NCBI GenBank assembly: GCA_014529385.2
Contig: CM043942.1
Location: forward strand, 64,657,184 to 64,721,183
Length of the DNA: 64,000 nucleotides
Origin: Adiantum capillus-veneris
Taxonomy: Eukaryota; Streptophyta; Polypodiopsida; Polypodiales; Pteridaceae
Direction of reading: 5' to 3'
Positions 57,256 to 64,000 of this stretch are shown here, piece by piece. Made by a program: the position numbers and the translations under genes. The notes beneath the pieces were generated by a model. It worked only from the letters and a program-made list of their open reading frames with translations, had not been told where the DNA came from and did not search any database. Every line of letters starts with the position of its first letter. Position 1 is the first letter of the stretch.

Positions 57256-60200
57256 TTAGGTGGGTTGCCCACCCCCCTTGACTATAATTCGCTGCACTGC
57301 AGGCACTAGACTCCTCTCGAAATACATTTTGAGCCGCACACCGTTTACCCTATTCCTGAGAAACTTGCCATTCGCTCTTACCAGTTGGTACATCCCATTC
57401 GGAAGGCCTTCTTCACTTTATATGGACCTGTCCACTTCTTCTTGAACTTCTTTTGGAATGTGAAATCCAGGTAGCTTTCATACTTCATGACCAGGTCTCC
57501 TTCCTCTATCTTCTTGTCCGGCAGGTTCTGATTGAACTTGGCAACCCGCTTCTCTCTTTGCTTCACATAATAGTCTGCCGGTGCCTCTCTGTCCATCTGC
57601 AAAGCCTCCAAGCTGGCTATCCAATCCTGTAGAACTCCCTGTTGAGTGGCATTGACACACCACATACCATTTAAAGCACCTACCTGTGCATTAATTGGCA
57701 ATACAACCTTCTTACCATAGACAAGCTCGAATGGGGTGAAGTTTGTAGCCACTTTATAGGATGTTCTATACGCCCATAGACATTTCTCTAGGTTTGCTTC
57801 CCACTCAGCTTCCTGTTTGTACACATACTTTGTTAACATCTTGACAATTTGACCATTAGCACTCTCGACTAGACCATTGCATTGGGGGTGATAGGGTGAG
57901 GAAAACCTGTGTTGAATCTTTAACTTTTCCACTAATGCATTCATGAGCTTGCTTCTAAACCCCTGACCCCTATCAGAAACTAACACCCATGGAAGGCCAA
58001 AACGGCAACATATATTATCAAACACAAACTGAGCCACCACACTGGCATTGACTTCCTTCACTGCTTTGGCTTCGACCCACCTTGTAAGGTAGTCAATGGC
58101 TACCACCACGTACCTCTTACCACTTGTAGACTTTGGGAGAGGGCCTATAGCATCGAGACCCCACTTCTTGAAAGCGCTTGTGCGATGATGGCACCCTGTG
58201 ACTCCGCTACCAGTCGTCTTTCACCTATAGTCTGACACTCGCGGCACGTCTTGCACCAGTAATGCATGTCCTTTACAATGGAAGGCCACCAAAAGACTGC
58301 TCTAAGCACTCAAAACAGAACCTGATCTTTGCCCTGATGCCCTCTCTCTTCATGGCATTGCTCCAGCACCATCCCTATCTCTCCTTTGTACAACACCCTT
58401 CTAAGCACTCCGTCACACCCATAGTTCATGAGATCTTCACCTACCAATGTGAATTTGCGGGCCTTTTGCACCATTCTTCTCTTTCGCAGCTTGGACAAGC
58501 CCTTTGAACATTTCCCTGTACTCAAAAAGCCTTCAATCTCCTTTAGAGTCTCTCTACCTGCATAAGTGGCTGGGGCCACATATAGACCTGCAACATGTAC
58601 TTGTACTTTGCTACTAGCTAGTTGATCTGCCTCTTGATTCTGCTCTCTTCTCACATGCTTGAATTGGACTTCTTCAAAAGACTTTAGCATCTTTTTGATG
58701 GAAAAGAACCAATGCTTCAAAGAATCACGCTTTACCTGCCACTGGCCTAGTAGTTGCTTGATCACTAGCAATGCATCTCCCTTAACCACCAACCTTGAAA
58801 TGTTGAACTCTATGCACTGCTTTAAACCCAAATGCAGAGTGAGATACTCCGCCTCATTATTGGTGTGGACCTCCTCTAAATCGTATGACTTCGAGAATAT
58901 AGTTTTGCTGTGTGGGTCGTATATCACCACACCTCCTCCTACTTTCTGCACTACCCTTCGATATGCTCCATCAAACCACATAGTGAAAGCATCTTCCAAG
59001 TCGGGTTCCTCCTTGGCTTCATCTCGTACCACCCTTGGATAGACCAACAAATCGATAGCCTTGCTGACAAGAATGTCTTCCAAGTGAGACCCACTCGTGT
59101 GATCCACCTTGAACTCGAACTCGAACTCTTGTAGCTCTAGCACCCACTTCATAATCCTCCTTCCTGGCTTCAAATGTAGCACTACCTATGGCAATAGATT
59201 ATTAGCCGTCAACACAAAAAACTTAAGCACAATCAAATGGACTTTGAACTTCCTGCAATCGAAGACTAGAGCCATCACCCACTGCTCCACCTTGATGTAG
59301 GTAGCCTCTCCTGGGCTAATCACCCTGCTCTCGAAGTATATCGGCTTGTAGCTTCTCCCTACCTTTTGCAATAGAACCGCTCCAATAGCAACTATGCCCA
59401 CTGTCATAGACACATAGAAGTTGTCCTCTCGATTGGGAGGACACACCGCTGGCAATTGACACAAAATATCTTTAACCCTATCAAAAGCCTCTTGAGCTTC
59501 CTCATCCCACTCATAGCCATGCACTTGCTGAGCCCTCTTTTGAAGAGGATGCACATATTGCGACAGCATCCAAAAGAAACGTGACAAATACTTCAGCTTA
59601 TGAAGAAATGAAGCCAAACATTGAGCATCTGATGGCGGCTCCATTAACACCAATGCCTTCACCTTCTCGAGATCATCCTCTATACCGTTTTGCGACACCA
59701 CATGACCTAACAGCTGCGTTGGAGGCTGCGCTAGCTTGCACTTCTTGCGGTTCAGCTGACCTCCTTCTTCATCGAGCCTTTGAAAGAATAGTTGGAGTTT
59801 TGATAGGTGCTCCAACCTTGAACTGTAGCAGCCGATATCATCCATGAAGGCCCTAATAAAACAGCCCAAGTATGGACCAAATACCCTGTTCATCCAACCT
59901 TGGAACGTGGCATATGCATTCACTAATCCAAACGGCATCCGACAGTAAGCGAAGCAACCCCATAGAGATATGAATGTAGTCTTCAGCTGGTCTTCAAGCA
60001 CAATCCCTATCTGAAAGCACCCCAAAAAGCCATCCATAATCGAGTATCTCTCATGCCCAGCCACCTGGTTTAGGATTTCGTCTTGAAACGGCAAGGGGTA
60101 GTGATTTCTTTTGGTTGCGGCATTCAATGGCTTGTAGTCGACACACACTCTCCATTTCCCATTCTTCTTAGGGGTTATGACCACTGGCAAGACCCACTCT

Positions 60201-62386
60201 GACTCCTTCACAGAATATATGATGGTTGCATCCAATAGCTTATTGATCTCCTGCCAAAGGGCTTCCTTCTGAATTTCTCCTAGCCTTCTCAGCTTCTGTG
60301 CTTTAGGCTTATGTCCCTCCTTAAGAACAATTTTGTGATCCACCCCTTTTGCACCTCGCAAATGCTTGTACTCCGTCGCAAATGGATTAGGATAGGACTC
60401 ACACAGTTGAAAGTATCCTTCCTTTTCCCCTTTGGTTAAGTCTTCACTTATCATGCTTGAAATCTCCTCTATGCTTAAACCATGAGCTTGAGGCGGCATA
60501 CCTTCTTCTTTAGGTGGAGAGTCGTCTATGGTGACTCCAAACAAATCCGCATCTATCTTCAGCATGTCATCCTTGCTCTCCTCCTCCTTTGTGCTAGTAT
60601 AGCATTCATCATAGCCCGTCTCGGTCTCGTACTCATAGCTCGTCGTATCGCCCTAATCTTTAACTGCCATAGGACGAGAACTGCTCTCCTTGGTATTCAA
60701 ATCAAGCACAATTTGTCTGCCTCTCTCTTTGTCAGGCAAAGTGTACACTTTGCTCTCCCAATCCTTCTTTGCACCTATTGCCAAAAGCCACGGCCTACCC
60801 AAAATGATAGGGTAAGCATTAGCCCCTGCTTTCATCGCAAAGAAGTCAATTAGGCACTCTATGCCCATCACCTTGAACTTTACATCCTGTGCCACACCCA
60901 GACACTTGGATTTGGTATGGTTAGCCATCCTCATGCGCACATTTGACCTGACTACTGCTTTGACTCCCGTCTCTTTCATGGATGCTTCCGTCATGACACA
61001 AACCTGCGCTCTACCGTCTATGTAGGCTTGTACCTGCATCCTCTTCTCTATAATTGCATCCACCAATGGAAGAACATCAGTGGGTCTACCTACCCTCAAA
61101 GCCGTGTTTTGCACTGCTTGAACATTTCCCTTAGCTCTTGGTAGTCTGGTGCTAGCACTTGTGGACCACTGCCTTCTTAATTTTGGATTTAAAGCTAACA
61201 ACTGACCAAACGTAATATTTGCCTTTTGATTTTGAACATCACTCACCAGATTGTACTCGGGATAGCCACGTCCTAGCTGGTAATCCGCTTGTTTGATCTT
61301 GTGATGCCTCCTTCTTTTGCTAGGCTCGAGCTGCTCTCTGCCTTCGTACACCTTCTCTTTACCCTTGCGAGCTCTAGTTTCTTGCTCTACCTCTGTCTCC
61401 CTCTCAAATCTTGCCCTCTTATTGGCCAAAACTTCGACATCCTGCTTGTCCACACCTATGATGTTTACTTTTAGAACTTCACCTCCGTTTTGCGGAGCTG
61501 GCTGCACAGGATTCTCCACCGCTTGCTCTCTTGGACCATTGTACTGCCCTTGACCTCGACCTCTACCAAAAAGCGGGTACATGCCCCCTCTTTCTCTCTG
61601 CGGTTGAGGACAATCAGGTGCATAATGCCCTTCTTCTCCACAATTGTAACACCTACCAGGCAGTGGCCGTGCCCTGCCCCTTGCTCCTCTTGGCTGTCCT
61701 CTATCCATGACACTGAGCCACAACTCCTGCATCTGCTCGGACAGATCTTCCACTGTGCGCACCCAATTTTGCGGCACAACAGCTACACCTCGAATCCCCT
61801 GATTTTATTCATGTCCAGCCTCTCTCGGACTCTGCGGTTGAACATGGGCCATCGTCTCGTAGCCTGACATGCCCTGCTCTATCTTCTTCTTTATCTTTCG
61901 GCTCTTCGACCGTGCAATGGCTACCGCACCATTATAATTCTCTGGGCTCTCAAAATCAACTTTCTCTCTCAACTTGGGATGCAGACACGCCATGAATTTG
62001 TACAGCTTGAAGTAGTCTCCATTATCCAATTGCATGGTTGCCGCTAACTCTACCCAACACTCTTCAAAATAACCCAAAAACAAATTAAACTCTTCACTTA
62101 AATCTTGCTTAAGCGCCTTCAGTTTTGCATCCATTTCGACTGGGGAAGCCTCCTTGCGAAAGTCATGAAGAAACCTCACCCGTAGAGCCGGCCATACTTG
62201 CTTCAGCTCCCCTTCCAATGTGTCGTACCATGCTTTCGCTCTACCACGCATCACCAAAGGAAAAATTTGTATTTTGCTATCCTCATTTGGCATACGCAAC
62301 GATCGCATGTATAGCTCAAAATCTGACATCCACTCGTCAGGGCTCTCTTCTCTTGTGAAAATCGGTCCATAGCTTCTACCTGCCAT
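57256..62386 (-). pseudogene. Element W gag-pol polyprotein with in-frame stops and frameshifts
   Basis: ATG 62386 (MAGRSYGPIFTREESP). Gag capsid to 61808, then TAA; a CCHC knuckle (CYNCGEEGHYAPDC) near 61640. Protease near 61010 reads YIDGRAQVCVMTE, so the essential Gly of D-S/T-G is Arg. Next come GRPWLLAIGAKKDW, TAG at 60655, reverse transcriptase 60250-59750 (WRVCVDYKPLN; active site FMDD near 59835), and gypsy RNase H (FYVSMTVG, no Asp). A TAG at 59188 is followed by the second RNase H (MWFDGAYRR, NNEAEYLTL). A TGA at 58312, integrase zinc finger and core with a frameshift near 58190 follow (AIDYLTRWVEAK, VSDRGQGF, NGLVESANG). A last shift near 57395 precedes the end VKGGGQPT at 57256. 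The first four blocks are in one phase, so it was recently a single polyprotein. Confidence 0.88.
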
Positions 62387-62439
62387 GACTTTCAACGTGA
62401 AAACCTCTTCTTTTCGATCAACTAGGAGCAATTAGTGTG

Positions 62440-62458
62440 CTCCTCAGTGGGGGCACCA
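62440..62458 (-). promoter_or_regulatory. Primer binding site of element W
   Basis: Minus strand TGGTGCCCCCACTGAGGAG, five bases (GAAGA on plus) from the LTR end. Identical over 19 bases to X. Confidence 0.8.
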
Positions 62459-62463
62459 GAAGA

Positions 62464-64000
62464 TGGAGAGGGGGAATGGGGGAACACGCCCAGCACAAAC
62501 AAAAGGGCCTCTTTATAGCTCAGGGTATTCACAACACCCCTATCCTCTCGGAAAACACCTTCGAACACACAACTCACACTAGCAGACCACCGCCTGCTCG
62601 ATTTCCACTGCTCACACACTCTACAAACCCACCACACAAGATACACCTACTACCACTCCCTGTCTCCACCCTTACACACACACACAAGCATTCAATCTCA
62701 CTCTCTCACTCAAAACACCATCGGTCCGGAGGGGCACACACTTCCACACAGCCGACACCGAGGAGGGACATGAAAGCAGGAGAAACAAAAGGGGGGAAGG
62801 GGAAACAACAGCATGGGAGGCAACTGTGGCTTGATTGTACTTTAGAAAACGCATACACTGGCTTGCAATGCCATCACCATGGCCATTTTCAAGCAAAAGT
62901 TACAAAGGGGCTAGCTTGCTAGAGAACTCCACTTTGCAGGCTTCAAACGGCACCTCAAAAGGCCAAGAAAAGGCCCCAAATTTGATTCTTTTTTTACTTT
63001 TATAGGGGGGGAATTTAATTTGGGAATTTACAATTTAATAGGTCCACCAGGCACCTTGAATTGGTATCTTTTGGGAAAGAGGACACCGCTTTGCTCTATT
63101 TCTCTCTTCTTCACTCTTTGCATTTGGGGAGGGGCATTAGCGACGTCGTTATTGCCCCCTAGGCTTTTTTTTTAAAAAAAAATTATCTCTTCATTTTTAC
63201 CCCTATTGGCCTCAACCTTACATCGCTCCATTTTTTACTTTGACTCTCCCTTTCCTCTATCCGACTCCTCTTTTGCCCTCTTTTGACCTTGGCTTCCACT
63301 TTGTCCTCTTTGGCCTTGCACTTCGTTCACCCATGCTTGTTTGTACTTGCCTGGACACACCTTGGGATGTGCCCCTTTGACCTTGCTCAGCTTTGCCCAC
63401 TTGGCGGCTTCCTAGCTCACCCTCTTTGCCTTGCCCTTGGTCTTGATTTGGCCGGCTCCCCTTTGTACACATGAGGACTCGCCCCTTAGCTTGCCTCGCG
63501 AGACCGCTCTCTTACCTGAGGGGGGGAGGCAATAGCGATGTCGCTATTGCCCCCTCCTCCTTCCTTTAAAACTTGGAGGCCACGTGGGAAACTGCCCCTG
63601 TCGAGAGAACGCGCCACGTCAGCTAACACCCCCACTGCCGCACGGGCACGCGCGCCATTGCGCCGCCCCGTCGCCTCCAAAACCGCCCGACCTCCGCCTG
63701 CACAGCGCTATTGGCGCCGCCTGCGGGCAACGCCATAGCCGCCACTTCACCGAGCTCCTCCCACGCCCCTTCATGCTTAAATTGGGGCACACGGCCCAGA
63801 CTATATACTGCGCGAATTTTGTCCTCCTCCTCGCTTGTGGGATTACACTGTGCCACGTGGCAGCTTGTGAAGTGGTAGCCCCCAAGGGCTTGAAATTCCA
63901 AGATTCTTTTTTCCCCAATACATCTCCCCCCTTTATCCGTTCCTGGACGTGCAAAACCCACTGCATTCCGACTCCCCGGAGCTCTCTACCCAAGGCCACT
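62464..64000 (-). repeat. 5' LTR of element W (partial)
   Basis: Aligns with 54565-56413 of the 3' LTR apart from the MITE and the G run; roughly 680 bp more would lie beyond the window. It preserves the empty MITE site. Confidence 0.9.

Larger units (their letters stand above)
54565..64000 (-). mobile_element. Element W: Tat-type Ty3/gypsy retrotransposon, 5' LTR cut by window end
   Basis: 3' LTR 57093-54565, hairpin and polypurine tract, broken gag-pol 62386-57256, primer site, and 5' LTR from 62464 to the window end. Both LTR inner and outer lower ends begin TGGAGAGGGGG. The gag-pol is mostly in one phase with point stops, so it decayed recently compared with A and B. Its 3' LTR holds a MITE that the 5' LTR lacks. 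Confidence 0.9.

Overview
The window is repeat-dominated plant nuclear DNA. It is made almost entirely of LTR retrotransposons of plant lineages: two Ty1/copia elements with tRNA-iMet primer sites, chromodomain Ty3/gypsy relics, and several large Ty3/gypsy elements of the Tat type (two RNase H domains, the second archaeal-like). Long GA, CT, TA, CA, G and C tracts are common. I see no convincing host gene, rRNA, tRNA or CRISPR array. The density of nested elements fits a large plant genome; the species cannot be named from the sequence.

Layout. 1-3690: decayed Tat element A (+), running off the left edge, with a 288-bp MITE in its second RNase H. 4652-9381: copia-1 (+), cut by copia-2 (9382-13362, +). 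13363-15390: LTR-like and unassigned sequence. 15395-17618: chromovirus 3' end and LTR (+). 17619-18400: probable 3' end of a second chromovirus (-). 18400-21751: nothing recognised. 21752-24130: element V (+), a chimeric ORF followed by a Tat-type 3' end and LTR. 24235-28038: Tat element B (-), LTR plus gag-protease. 29053-39402: Tat element X (-), with near-identical LTRs, a full-length gag-pol frame of 1,719 codons and extra small ORFs upstream of gag, followed by a second partial internal copy. X sits in the 3' LTR of decayed Tat element Y (39403-48805, -). 48812-51245: element Z (-), gag only, flanked by inverted LTR pieces. 51250-54564: microsatellites and unassigned DNA. 54565-64000: Tat element W (-), with a complete 3' LTR, broken gag-pol and a 5' LTR cut by the window edge.

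The elements give a relative chronology: copia-2 lies in copia-1; X lies in Y; one MITE lies in Y pol, one in the Z leader, one in A, and one in the W 3' LTR whose 5' LTR still shows the empty target site.

Most notable signals: (1) a short hairpin with a T(A/G)AA loop just upstream of the polypurine tract in all five Tat 3' ends present (A, V, X, Y, W), with stems that change in a compensatory way; (2) one sequence module of roughly 110 nt reused in three structurally different MITE-like elements (six copies); (3) a 167-codon ORF and two related ~70-codon ORFs between the primer site and gag of X; (4) an ORF in V joining a membrane-segment protein of unknown origin to a pol linker.
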